Assembly: GCA_014649155.1 (NCBI GenBank)
Contig: BMSM01000036.1
Location: 1 to 63,655, forward strand
DNA: 63,655 bases
Reading direction: 5' to 3'
From: Streptomyces griseoviridis
GTDB taxonomy: Bacteria; Actinomycetota; Actinomycetes; Streptomycetales; Streptomycetaceae
Shown piece after piece: positions 25,404 to 34,949 of this stretch (position 1 is the first letter of the stretch; each line of letters begins with the position of its first letter). Made by a program: the position numbers and the translations under genes. Under the pieces are notes generated by a model that was given only the letters and a program-made list of their open reading frames with translations, searched no databases and was not told where the DNA came from.

Positions 25404-28244
25404 TCAGCCCCTCCTGAGCACGACGGTGGTCCCCGGCTTCAGCCGCAGGTTCCCGACGGCCCTGGCTCCGGTCGGGAGGCTCCTCGACGGGCCGAAGTTC
25501 CTGGTGTCCAGGGTGTAGGTGCGGTCGCTGGAGGTGTTCATCGCGATCAGGTAGGGGCCGTACTGGCACCGGTAGAAGGATGCGCGGCCGGCGAAGGGGC
25601 TCTCCACGCCGGGGGCGCGCGGCGGCACATCGCCGGGGGCTTTGGCCAAGGGTAGTGGCTGACCGGCGAACGCCTGGTGCAGGGCCGGGCCCGGTGGGGG
25701 GAAGCCCCCGTCGGGTATGTCGAGATCGCCGACGGTGAACTCCCAGTTGGTCCAGTCCGGCTCGGCGAAGCTTCGTCCGTCGGGCTGGTACTTGACGTGC
25801 TGCCAGACCGTGGCGGAACGTTCGATGCCGTCGGCTGCGATGTGGTGGATGCGGGCCAGGCAGTTGATGCCCCAGCGCGCGCGCCAGTACAAGGACACGT
25901 AGAGGATCTCGCTGCCGTGCTTGACCGCCACGACACCGGTCTCCTCGTCGCTGAAGACGAAGTCGGGCTCTCCCGGGGTCATCGGCATGCGGGCACCGCT
26001 CGACGGTGCGGCGGCGATGTAGCGGTAGTCGTCAGCCACGCTCAGCAGGTTGAGGTTGGTGCGGGCGGACGCGGTCAGTGCCGCGGCTTGGTCGAGGACG
26101 TGGAAGACCTGGTTGTCGGTGAGGGACTGACGGGCGTAGGAGGTGTAGTCGGCGTCCTTGAGCAGGGTGGCCAGGTGGAGGGGGTGGCCGTCCCACTTGT
26201 TGCCTTCGTCGTAGGCGATGTCGCCGGGGTATTCCGTGTCGCGCCAGCCGACGACCGACTCCAGGCGCATCGCCTGGTAGCCGTCTCCGTCCAGGGCGGG
26301 GTAGTGGAAGACGGCGCGGGTCTTGGCCATCGTGCTCAGGTGGTCGCGCAGGACGTTGTCGTCGACGCCGCCGATGCCGATCACGGCGTCGTAGACCATG
26401 GACAGCCATTCCTGCAGTTCACCGTAGTTTCCTACGTAGCCGAGTTCCTTCGACAGGCCGTTCTTGCTCACCTGGTAGTAGGAGCTGCCCAGTGGTTTCG
26501 TCGGCGTCCCGTCCTCCTCCTCGGGGCCGAGCCAGGGCGCCAGCCCGACGGACTGGTAGATGTAGTCGCGGGCTCTCCTCTCACCCCAGGCTGCGTCGGA
26601 TCCGAGGAGGGTCAGGCCGCGGTCGGCGAGGTAGAGGCCGATAGCGCAGATGATGGCCTGGTTGGTGTACTGCGGGATGCGCCGGCGCCAGTACTCGCGG
26701 CTGTCGAGCAGCATCTTCGTCCAGGCGGCGCGGCGCACGACGGGCGCGTGGCCGGAGCCGTCCGGCCCGGTCATCGTCAGGTCGTCGAACCACGCGATGC
26801 CGGCTCCGGAGAGACGGACGCTGACCGTGACGTGGGTTGCGGTGGCGGGCGTGGCGCAGGCGAAGGTGACGTGCTCGAAGTCGTGGGTGCCGCCGGCCGC
26901 GTAGCCTCTGTTGTCGCTGCCCACCTGCTGGCCGCTCGCGTCGTGGAAGACGACGTCGAGGTAGGCGCTGTCGGTGCCCACGTTCTCGGTCTTGACCCAG
27001 GCGCCGTAGATGTAGGTTCCCTGGTCCACGGGGATCTTCACGCTGGTGCTGTAGCCCACGGTGCCCGAGGCCGGGATCGTGATCTTGGCTGAGGCGCTGC
27101 CCGAGCGGTGCACCGTGGTGTCACGGGAGGCGGTGCCGCTGCCGGACCAGGTGGCGGATCTCCATGCAGTGGTCCCGATCTCGAAACCGGGATTGGTCAG
27201 ACCGTACGGGGAGCCGAGCACGGGTTCGTCCAGCAGGGGCTGGATGCTGTCGGAGAGGCAGAGCAGGACGAGGCCGGCCCGGCCGAGCCCCATCCACTGC
27301 TGGCTGGAGTCCGTCATCACGGCGGCGTCGGCGGTGTACTTCCAGTAGATGCCGTCCAGGCTGCGTGCGACCTGCGGGGCAACGGCGGTGCTGCGGTACG
27401 CGGGGGTCGACGGCATGCCGTGGGCGCGGGCCAGGAAGTCCAGGTACCACAGGTCGAGCTGCGCGGTGGTGCGTGCCATCTCCGTGGCGACCTGAGCGTT
27501 GACCCGGGTGTTGATGCGCTCGACCACCTCCTGCCCCGGGGAGGTGCGCGTGGCGGGCTCGGGCATGACACCCGTGACGTCGTCCGGGGCGAGGGCGAGG
27601 TAGGGCTCGTCATGGGTGTATACCCGGTAGATCCCGCGACTGGGCCCGACCTTGTCCTTGTAGTACGCCGTGGCTGTGGTCGCGTAGCCGGAGAGGGCTC
27701 CCGTGGAGCGGATCTCGAGGGAGAGGGTCTTCTTCCCCGCGGTCATGGCGAGCGGAAGGGGGAGCGTGTGGAAGTAGAAGCGCTCCGGGGTGCGGGGCTC
27801 GGCGCTGGCGATGTCCAGCGGATCGACGGCGCCCAGGTGGAAGTGGCCGACCTGTTTGCCGTCGGCGAAGAGCTGCAACCGCCCGAGGTCCGCACCGCTG
27901 TCGGAGCCCCACAACTTGACGGTGACGTAGGTGGCCCCCGAGGGGTTGCAGGCCATATGCGCGGTGAGCGTGCCGCCCCAGAAGCTCGCCGCGTCCCCTG
28001 GGTTGAGGACGCGAGCGCTTTGCCCCAGTCCGCCAGAGATGAGATCGGACCGGGTCGAGGTCAGGGTGTGCCGGCGTTCTGAGGCGGTGTTTCCCAGGAC
28101 GAGGGTGTCACGGGGGCCGGCCTCGGCCGGGACGGCATGGGCGGCGGCCCCGGCGTCCAGTGTGCTCGCCTGCCACAGCCACCCCCCGGCGGCGGTGGCC
28201 GCGGCCGTTCTCAGGATGGACCTGCGCGGATAGTTCGTGGGCAT
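25404..28244 (-). CDS. large secreted modular protein, probable polysaccharide-active enzyme of unknown family
   Basis: 946 aa with a twin-arginine signal (YPRRSILRTAAATAAGGWLW). Segment 1 (about 45-200) is beta-rich (SFWGGTLTAHMACN, VKLWGSDSG, LQLFADGKQVGHFHLG). Segment 2 (about 240-390) is helical. Segment 3 (about 400-520) looks like a CBM4/9-type carbohydrate-binding module (GFEIGTTAWRSATWSG, GTYIYGAWVKTENVG, WFDDLTMTG) inserted into the helical part. The rest is helical then beta (NYGELQEWLSMVYDA, GDIAYDEGNKWDGHP, SEILYVSLYWRARWGIN), recalling heparinase II/III-like (alpha/alpha)-barrel lyases. I cannot assign a family. The start follows AAAGGACAG. A GTAATCGTTTGT box lies 388 bases upstream, linking it to the LacI set. 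Confidence 0.75.
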   Translation of the reverse strand: MPTNYPRRSILRTAAATAAGGWLWQASTLDAGAAAHAVPAEAGPRDTLVLGNTASERRHTLTSTRSDLISGGLGQSARVLNPGDAASFWGGTLTAHMACNPSGATYVTVKLWGSDSGADLGRLQLFADGKQVGHFHLGAVDPLDIASAEPRTPERFYFHTLPLPLAMTAGKKTLSLEIRSTGALSGYATTATAYYKDKVGPSRGIYRVYTHDEPYLALAPDDVTGVMPEPATRTSPGQEVVERINTRVNAQVATEMARTTAQLDLWYLDFLARAHGMPSTPAYRSTAVAPQVARSLDGIYWKYTADAAVMTDSSQQWMGLGRAGLVLLCLSDSIQPLLDEPVLGSPYGLTNPGFEIGTTAWRSATWSGSGTASRDTTVHRSGSASAKITIPASGTVGYSTSVKIPVDQGTYIYGAWVKTENVGTDSAYLDVVFHDASGQQVGSDNRGYAAGGTHDFEHVTFACATPATATHVTVSVRLSGAGIAWFDDLTMTGPDGSGHAPVVRRAAWTKMLLDSREYWRRRIPQYTNQAIICAIGLYLADRGLTLLGSDAAWGERRARDYIYQSVGLAPWLGPEEEDGTPTKPLGSSYYQVSKNGLSKELGYVGNYGELQEWLSMVYDAVIGIGGVDDNVLRDHLSTMAKTRAVFHYPALDGDGYQAMRLESVVGWRDTEYPGDIAYDEGNKWDGHPLHLATLLKDADYTSYARQSLTDNQVFHVLDQAAALTASARTNLNLLSVADDYRYIAAAPSSGARMPMTPGEPDFVFSDEETGVVAVKHGSEILYVSLYWRARWGINCLARIHHIAADGIERSATVWQHVKYQPDGRSFAEPDWTNWEFTVGDLDIPDGGFPPPGPALHQAFAGQPLPLAKAPGDVPPRAPGVESPFAGRASFYRCQYGPYLIAMNTSSDRTYTLDTRNFGPSRSLPTGARAVGNLRLKPGTTVVLRRG

Positions 28245-28631
28245 GCCAGCTGTCCTTTCGGCTCTGGGAGCACAGTTGAGGCATCGGTGGGCGCGGGCTT
28301 CCGCGGACGGCGTCCCGTGCAGTACGCACAAGCCCGGCGGTGCTGCGGGGTTCATGAGCCCAGAAGTGGAAGGACAGATCGGCACCGTGTGGTCCTTGGA
28401 TGTCAGGTCGTCCACGGTGGCGGACGCACCGACTGCTGGTGCCCCGCCCATGACGGCTCCAGCGTGGGTGGCTGCCGTCGCCACTGGGTGGGAAGTGCCC
28501 TTCGCTTGGTGCGGGGATGCCGTAAGGGTGTGCGTGGGCCTGGATGACTTATCGTCCGGCGCGACGCCTAGGCCGTTTCTGTGCACACCGCAGAGTGTGC
28601 CGCGCCGACGAGGCAAGGATCTCGTTCGGTA

Positions 28632-28643
28632 GTAATCGTTTGT
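28632..28643. promoter_or_regulatory. putative LacI-family operator, upstream of the 25404-28244 gene
   Basis: GTAATCGTTTGT. It is far (388 bases) from the start at 28244, so the promoter would have to be well upstream, or DNA was inserted between them. Confidence 0.45.
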
Positions 28644-29356
28644 TGCTGGAGAGCTTCACGCCGCGAAGACGTGGCGTCAAGCCCCAGGGGTGAGGTTTCG
28701 GATAGAACGGCCGTGGCACCGAGCCCCATACGCAAGGCAGCCCGCTGCCCATGGCTGCCTCTGCTTACGAAGCCGGGCCGGCCCAGAACCCCTGATCGCA
28801 ATGACTTCAGGCGACTCCAGCGCATCAGTGCGCAACCGAGAGTGCAAGGCAGCCCGCTGCCCGCCCTGCCTCGGCTGACGGGGTGTCACCCAATCTCGGC
28901 CTCACCGCGCAGGGCAGCGAACTTGGCGTTCTCGGCGTCGATCAGTGCCGCCAGTGTCACGGCGTTCTCCGCAGCGCTTGACCGTAGCGCAGGTGATCCT
29001 GCACGCAGCCGAGTCGCCGAGTCCAGACTCGCCACGCCGAGGTCCCCTGGATCAGCCAGCGCTGCGGGACCAAAACCCAACCCGCTCACGGGCGGAGTCG
29101 TCAATGCCGACGGCCATGCTTGGCACCTGGAGTTCGAGGGCTGCCACCCAGTCAATCAACATGTCGACTCATAGGGGTCATGCGGCGCAAGCTGCTGCGT
29201 CGACTGCCTACGGTTCGCAGAACGCGGCCGACACGTAGCTCACCGCCACGAGGCCGACAGCGGCGGGTGATCACGCCGCCGCGTAGCTTGCCCGGAACAG
29301 GCCCTGCGCCCGTTCCCCATCCCTCGGCGTACGAAGCTGCGCTTCAGATCACCCGT

Positions 29357-29521
29357 CCCATGGTGACGCGTTCCGCTGGCTGCACCGCTACAACACCCGA
29401 CGCCGTCACTCCCGCCTCGGACATCGCAGCCCAATTGCTTGCGAGACAGCGTCCGAGACGACATCGACTACGCCGGCACCAGCCGTATAACCCGTGTCCA
29501 GGGTTCGGGGTCAAGGCCCAA
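29357..29521 (+). mobile_element. IS3-family element, right-end remnant
   Basis: The last ~40 codons of an IS3 OrfB (DAFRWLHRYNTRRRHSRLG, then SPIACE) end at TAA 29488-29490. They are followed by an end sequence nearly identical to that after the element at 80-981 (CCCGTGT, then GGGTCAAGGCCCAAC). Only the 3' end survives. Confidence 0.65.
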
Positions 29522-29793
29522 CAAAGCCACGGTGTCCAGGTGTCCACGGTGAAGGGGAAGCTCCAACGGCCCCCTCCCGAACGGAGAACAATGACGACCA
29601 CTACCGCGACACGTGCCTGCCGGGCGCGACATCCCGGGACAGCGATTCAGTGGCACGTCCGCCGTAGGTGAGCCCGGCCAGGGAGGTGATCCATTGTCCT
29701 TACCCATTTCTCATGTCTCGCCCTCGGCGCAAGTCTGCGACTTCGGCGCCGAGCACGAGTCTTGACGCTGCCGGACGGCCGACCCTACGGTCA

Positions 29794-29805
29794 GTAATCG
29801 TTTTC
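29794..29805. promoter_or_regulatory. putative LacI-family operator, upstream of the 29839 gene
   Basis: GTAATCGTTTTC ends 34 bases before the start codon at 29839, well placed to overlap the promoter. Confidence 0.55.
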
Positions 29806-29838
29806 TATCCGAGTCGTTCATCCTTTCCGGAGCCGCAG

Positions 29839-32800
29839 ATGTCCGATCGTCCCGAGCTGTCTTGCCCACCGCGTCCCTCCCGCCGTGCCCTCCTGACCGC
29901 CGCAGCGCTGGGGGCCACTGCCCTGGGCCTGCCCGGCGTGGCAGCGGGACGCGCCGTCGCCGACACGGCGGCCGACGAGGGCCTGCCGACCCTGCGGACG
30001 TGGAGGAGTAAACAGGGTTTCGTCCACCCCGGCGTCGGGATCACAGCCGAGCGTCTGCGCCTCGCCCGCAGCCAGGTGCTCGCCGGGATCGATCCCTGGG
30101 CGAGCGCCTACGCCGCCGTGCGGCAGACCCCGTACGCCTCCGCGACCCTCGTGTCGAAAAACGTGAGCAGCGTGCTCGACCGGCCCGCCAACGATGCCTT
30201 CACCTCCCAGGGCACGGAATCACAGCTCATCGCGGACTCCTGGGGCGTGCTCACCCAAGCGGTCCTGTACTTCTTCACCGGCGACCCGGTCTACCGGGCC
30301 AACGGCATGAAGATCATCCGTATCTGGAGTCACATGGATCCGGACAAGTACGCCTACTACGCGGACGCCCAGATCCACTCCGGCGTCCCGCTCTTCCGGC
30401 TGCTGTACGGTGCCGAGATCTTCCGCGCCACGGACCATGACACGGCTTACCAGGAGTACGACCTCGCCTGGAACGACGCCGACACCACGAACCTGACGGA
30501 CAACCTCATCGTCCCGATGACCGAAACGTTCCTGCACAAGAACACCTACTACTACAACCAGCACCTCTACCCGCTCATCGGAGCGCTGGCCGGATACATC
30601 TTCACCGACAACCTCGACCGTTACCGGGAAGGGGTCGAGTGGTTCACCTTCAACCGCACCACCACGGCGCCCCATCAGAACGGCGCGCTCGCGACGAACT
30701 TCGTGAAGGTCGACAAGAAGGACCCCCTCAATACCCACGGGCACACCTTCGTCCAGGTCCAGGAGATGGGGCGCGACCTGGCGCACGCCGAGGACAACGT
30801 CTTCACCGTCGCGAACATCGCCCGCATCCTCACCGCCCAGGGCACCCTGCTGCACCCGGAGAAGGGCACGGTCTCCACCGCCCGTGGCGCCGTCAGCCCG
30901 TACCGCTTCCTCGACAACCGCCTGCTGGCCGGAGCCGACGCCATCTACCGCTACATGCTGGGGTACGCGGTCCCCTACGTCGACACCACGGGCGGTGTCG
31001 GCACCCTCTCGGACGCCTACCGCGGACGTCTGTTCAAGCCGCTGGACGAGGTGTACTACACGTACACCTACGACGAGCCCGTCGACCTCCGCGAGCAGGC
31101 GCCCGGCGTCCTGGAGGCGAATCTCCACACCGAGGGCCCCGTCTACTACCACGGAAGCGCCCTTACCAATTTCTGGGCCAACACCGAACAGCAGAACTCC
31201 GAGTACTGGCTCTCGCTGCCCAAGGCCGCCGCCGGCCCCGTTCCGGCCGTGCCGGCCGACCCGAACGTGCCGTTCGCGACCAAGGCGGTTCTGCTGGACA
31301 GCAGGTCCAAGGTCCGGGACGAGGACGGGCACAAGTTCGTCCGGGTCAGGCCCACGAGTGACGGCAGTGTCGTGGCCGTCCGGCAACTCATGTACGGCGA
31401 CACCTCCAAGTACTACCCGGTAGGCGTCCGTGTCCGCACCAACGCCTCCGCGACCCTGGAGATCGGCCGGGACCGGTCATCCACCCCCTACTACAGGCTC
31501 ACCGTGCCCGACACGCAGGGCGAATGGCGGTACCTCACCTACAACCTCCAGGCGTCCGTCATCCCCGCCTCCGTCGTCGGCAACTACATCGCGTTCTTCA
31601 GGATCAAGGGCTCGCCCGGCACCACCGTGGATCTCGACCACGTGAACCTCGTCGCGGCCAGCCAGCTCTCGCCGCCGCTGTTCCCGCAGGGCGACTCTAC
31701 GACGATCATCGGTCTCAAGGAGGTGCCCCTCACCCGGTCCCTCGCTGCCACCGACTCGAACGCCGCGGACACCCTCATCTACCGGGCCGAAAAACTCCCC
31801 CCGGGTGCGCGACTGGACGCCACCACCGGGGCTTTCCACTGGACCCCGGGCGCCTCGCAGACCGGCACGCACACCTTCCACGTGGTGGCCTCGGACGGCA
31901 CGGTGGACACGGTCCTCGACGTCACCGTCGCGGTGGCCGCCGACCGCGCGGCCGCGTACCAGCTCGCTCTCGGCGGCTTCGACGGCATCGCCACCTACAC
32001 CACCGTCTCCCTCGCCGCCTTCCAGCCCGTCGCCGACTCCGTCAAGGCGTCGATCGACACGGCGGACGACGAGGCGTTCCTGGGGAACCTGGTGACGCTC
32101 CAGGCGGCCGTGGCCAAGCTCCAGCTCCTCTCCCCGCTCCTGAGCGACGACGGCAGCCTGGCCTACCCCGCCCTGGTCACCTCGCCCACGCTGACCGCCG
32201 CCGCCATCGCCAACATGACGGACGGCGACTTCAACACCACCAGCGGCGACCTCCGGGCGCCCTTCGTCCTCGACTTCGGCGCGGACTACCGCTTCACCGC
32301 GACCGCCTTCGGTCTCCGGGCCCGGTACAACTTCGCCAACCGCTCGCAGGGCGCCAACGTCTACGGCTCCAACGACGGGGGGACCTGGACGAAACTGACC
32401 GTCAGCGAGACGACGGACACCACGGACGACAACTTCGCCATGGAGACCATCGACGTCTTCGACGCACTGCAGGACGAGCAGTACCGCTACCTCAAGGTCC
32501 AGGTCGACGATCCCGGTGTTCCCACCGACCCCGCCTACCCGGGCATCTCCTCCTTCAGCGAGCTGCGCGTCCACGGCAGCCGTCACGAGACCGTCAACAA
32601 GATGTCCTCGGTCGGTCTCACCTCCAGCAACGCCCTCCCCGGCCGTGCCGTGAATGGGGACACCGTCACCGTCACCTTCGTCGCCAAGGAGGCGGTCACC
32701 GGACTGGCGGTGACCATCGAGGGCCAGGCGGCCCGGATCACGGCGGACAGCGACACCGCCTTCCGCGCCAGCGTCGTCCTCCCCGACGACATCGACTCCG

Positions 32801-33360
32801 GCCGCAACCTGCGCTGGAGCGCCGACTACCGCACCGCTGACGGCGTCAAGGGGACGACCCTCTACGCCACCACTGACAACTCGTACCTCTACCTCTCGAA
32901 CGAGAAGAACCTCGTCGACGACGTCATGGCGAAGTCGGACCTGGTGAGCCTCACCGGCGCCTCCGAGACCTCCCTCAAAGAGGCCGGCACCGCCGTGATG
33001 TTCGACGCGAAGCCTCTGACCTGGTCCGACACCCGAGCGGTCAACGGCGCGTACTACATAGTCTGGGACTTCCACGAGGGCGGTTCGCTCGCCCTCGACC
33101 GTGCCGATCTGCTCGTGCGGCAGGACGCCTACGGCCCTGCTCGGGCCGGCGGCCTCCAACTCCTCGGCTCCAACGACCTGACCACCTGGACGGCCATCAC
33201 CAAGACCGCCCAGACCGTCCTGCAATGGCAGAACCTCGCCCGCACGGACACCACCTCCGATCCGGTGCCCTACCGGTATATCCGCCTGTCCAACACGAAC
33301 ATCATCGGCGTCTCCGAACTCCGGTTCTTCGGTACCTGCACGGCACCTGACGCGAGCTGA
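29839..33360 (+). CDS. secreted alginate-lyase-superfamily protein with Ig-like and F5/8C-like modules
   Basis: 1173 aa with a twin-arginine signal (PSRRALLTAAALGATALGLP). The N-terminal ~480 residues match the (alpha/alpha)-toroid alginate lyase superfamily (FVHPGVGITAERLRLARSQV, ANGMKIIRIWSH, YYNQHLYPLIGALAGYIF, HTFVQVQEMGRDLAHAEDN). Next come a beta domain (about 480-610), a putative Ig module (LPPGARLDATTGAFHWTPG, about 640-700) and two discoidin/F5/8C-like modules (NFANRSQGANVYGSNDGGTW; GGLQLLGSNDLTTWTAI) that would hold the enzyme on glycans. It is far larger than single-domain lyases (~400 aa). The polymer is not identifiable from sequence. The start was chosen at the signal peptide. 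Confidence 0.75.
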   Translation: MSDRPELSCPPRPSRRALLTAAALGATALGLPGVAAGRAVADTAADEGLPTLRTWRSKQGFVHPGVGITAERLRLARSQVLAGIDPWASAYAAVRQTPYASATLVSKNVSSVLDRPANDAFTSQGTESQLIADSWGVLTQAVLYFFTGDPVYRANGMKIIRIWSHMDPDKYAYYADAQIHSGVPLFRLLYGAEIFRATDHDTAYQEYDLAWNDADTTNLTDNLIVPMTETFLHKNTYYYNQHLYPLIGALAGYIFTDNLDRYREGVEWFTFNRTTTAPHQNGALATNFVKVDKKDPLNTHGHTFVQVQEMGRDLAHAEDNVFTVANIARILTAQGTLLHPEKGTVSTARGAVSPYRFLDNRLLAGADAIYRYMLGYAVPYVDTTGGVGTLSDAYRGRLFKPLDEVYYTYTYDEPVDLREQAPGVLEANLHTEGPVYYHGSALTNFWANTEQQNSEYWLSLPKAAAGPVPAVPADPNVPFATKAVLLDSRSKVRDEDGHKFVRVRPTSDGSVVAVRQLMYGDTSKYYPVGVRVRTNASATLEIGRDRSSTPYYRLTVPDTQGEWRYLTYNLQASVIPASVVGNYIAFFRIKGSPGTTVDLDHVNLVAASQLSPPLFPQGDSTTIIGLKEVPLTRSLAATDSNAADTLIYRAEKLPPGARLDATTGAFHWTPGASQTGTHTFHVVASDGTVDTVLDVTVAVAADRAAAYQLALGGFDGIATYTTVSLAAFQPVADSVKASIDTADDEAFLGNLVTLQAAVAKLQLLSPLLSDDGSLAYPALVTSPTLTAAAIANMTDGDFNTTSGDLRAPFVLDFGADYRFTATAFGLRARYNFANRSQGANVYGSNDGGTWTKLTVSETTDTTDDNFAMETIDVFDALQDEQYRYLKVQVDDPGVPTDPAYPGISSFSELRVHGSRHETVNKMSSVGLTSSNALPGRAVNGDTVTVTFVAKEAVTGLAVTIEGQAARITADSDTAFRASVVLPDDIDSGRNLRWSADYRTADGVKGTTLYATTDNSYLYLSNEKNLVDDVMAKSDLVSLTGASETSLKEAGTAVMFDAKPLTWSDTRAVNGAYYIVWDFHEGGSLALDRADLLVRQDAYGPARAGGLQLLGSNDLTTWTAITKTAQTVLQWQNLARTDTTSDPVPYRYIRLSNTNIIGVSELRFFGTCTAPDAS

Positions 33361-33361
33361 C

Positions 33362-33386
33362 GGGCACCGGCCCGCATCCCGTGCCC
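33362..33386. terminator. possible terminator hairpin
   Basis: GGGCAC (33362-33367) pairs with GTGCCC (33381-33386) immediately after the stop of the 29839 gene. The stem is short and without a T-tract. The rest of the 322-base gap to 33683 shows no gene. Confidence 0.3.
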
Positions 33387-33682
33387 CCGCGACCCGGTCC
33401 CGGCCACGTCCCCGTCCGGGGCGGCCACCCCACGTACGCCGGCGGAGCGGCGACACCGCGCCTGCCCAGCGGCCTGCCGACCTCGGCGGCCCAGTCCTGC
33501 GGTGGTCCGGGCCTGCGGTGTACGTCCGGAACGTGTGTGTCCGGACGATCCGGAGCGGGTCGGGGAGGCCCGATCGGCGGCTCGGGCCTGAGCCAGGGGA
33601 AAAAGTGTTATCGAGCCGGTCCGGGCCCGTCTCCTGTGCGCACCACATGCACCTCAGTACGCGCAAGGAGTGATTCATCCCC

Positions 33683-34927
33683 ATGGCAGAACACAACCGG
33701 CACCGCCTCAGCCGCCGCAGCGCCCTCGGTATCGCGGGCGCACTGGCGACCGTCGGGGCCGTCGGCAGTGCCGCTCTCACCCTGAGCGGCCACGACACGG
33801 CGGGCGCGGCGCAGAGCCGTCGTCTCACGCACCCCGGCATGCTGCACAACGCCGGTGACCTGAACCGGGCCAAGGTCCGGGTAGCGGCCGGCCAGGACCC
33901 GTGGCTGAAGGGCTGGAACCGTCTGACGTCCAACGCCCACGCGCAGAGCGGCTGGACACCCCGTCCCCGGGCCACCGTGGTACGCGGGGGGACACGGGAG
34001 AACTACACGATGCTGTACAACGACATCCACGCCGCCTACCAGAACGCGCTGCGATGGCGGATCGGCGGGACCACGGCCAACGGGGATACCGCCGTCGCCA
34101 TCCTGAACGCCTGGGCCTCGCAGCTCAAGGCCGTCGAGGGCAACGCCGACCGCTTCCTCGCTGCCGGCATCTACGGTTGGCAGTTCGCGAACGCGGCGGA
34201 ACTGGTACGGGACCACGCGGACTTCGACCTGGACGCGTTCAAGAAGATGATGCTGGACGTCTTCTACCCCATGAACGACGACTTCCTGACGCACCACAAC
34301 GACGCCTACATCACCAACTACTGGGCCAACTGGGACCTGTGCAACGTCGGTTCCCTGATGGCGATCGGCATCCTGTGCGACGACCGCGCCAAGTTCCGAC
34401 GCGCGGTGCAGTACATGAAGACGGGTGCGGGCAACGGCTCCCTCCCGCATGCCGTCCCCTTCCTGTACGAGGATGTGGACGGGTACGCCCTCGGTCAGTG
34501 GCAGGAGTCGGGCCGTGACCAGGGGCACACCCTGATGGGCATGGGCCAGATGGGCGCGATCTGCGAGATGGCCTGGAACCAGAAGGTCGACCTGTACGGC
34601 TGGGACGACAACCGGTTCATGAAGGCCGCGCAGTACGTCGCCAAGTACAACCTCGGCCAGGACGTCCCCTTCACCACCTACACCTGGGGGACCGGCCAGC
34701 GGGGCAGCATGATGTCGCAGACCGTCATCTCCGAGGCCGGACGGGGCGGGGTACGGCCGGTGTGGGACCTGCTGCACTATCACTATGCTCGGCGACGGAG
34801 GCTGGATGTGCCGTACATCACCGCGATGGCGGAGAAGACGAGGCCGGAAGGGGGTGGCGGCGACTACGGCCCGAACAGCGGCGGCTACGACCAGCTCGGC
34901 TTCGGGACCCTGGCGTACGCCAAGTGA
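33683..34927 (+). CDS. secreted alginate-lyase family protein (single domain)
   Basis: 414 aa with a twin-arginine signal (RLSRRSALGIAGALATVGAV). The (alpha/alpha)-toroid lyase fold is seen in LTHPGMLHNAGDLNRAKVRV, AAYQNALRWRIGG, ITNYWANWDLCNVGSLMAIG, GQWQESGRDQGHTLMGMGQM and ICEMAWNQKVDLYG. The NYWANWD, ESGRDQGH and YHYAR segments are conserved in the paralogues at 39279 and 40585, so they likely line the active site. Polysaccharide lyases of this superfamily cut uronic-acid polymers by beta-elimination. AAGGAG precedes the start. The sigma-factor fusion gene begins 22 bases after the stop, so both are probably co-transcribed. Confidence 0.82.
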   Translation: MAEHNRHRLSRRSALGIAGALATVGAVGSAALTLSGHDTAGAAQSRRLTHPGMLHNAGDLNRAKVRVAAGQDPWLKGWNRLTSNAHAQSGWTPRPRATVVRGGTRENYTMLYNDIHAAYQNALRWRIGGTTANGDTAVAILNAWASQLKAVEGNADRFLAAGIYGWQFANAAELVRDHADFDLDAFKKMMLDVFYPMNDDFLTHHNDAYITNYWANWDLCNVGSLMAIGILCDDRAKFRRAVQYMKTGAGNGSLPHAVPFLYEDVDGYALGQWQESGRDQGHTLMGMGQMGAICEMAWNQKVDLYGWDDNRFMKAAQYVAKYNLGQDVPFTTYTWGTGQRGSMMSQTVISEAGRGGVRPVWDLLHYHYARRRRLDVPYITAMAEKTRPEGGGGDYGPNSGGYDQLGFGTLAYAK

Positions 34928-34949
34928 AGTGAGAAGCACACGGACGCCC

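Larger units (their letters stand above)
28245..29838. other. 1.6-kb intergenic region with gene debris
   Basis: No intact gene. It contains the operator-like box at 28632, an IS3 right-end remnant (29357-29521) and the operator-like box at 29794. On the minus strand around 28890-29000, TLAALIDAENAKFAALR resembles the opening of NYN-domain nucleases but has no continuation. The last point is weak. Confidence 0.4.

Noticed and set aside
28886..29155. Minus-strand fragment resembling the first residues of an NYN-domain nuclease
   Set aside because: Match is short (ALIDAEN) and nothing downstream supports the domain; kept only as a remark.
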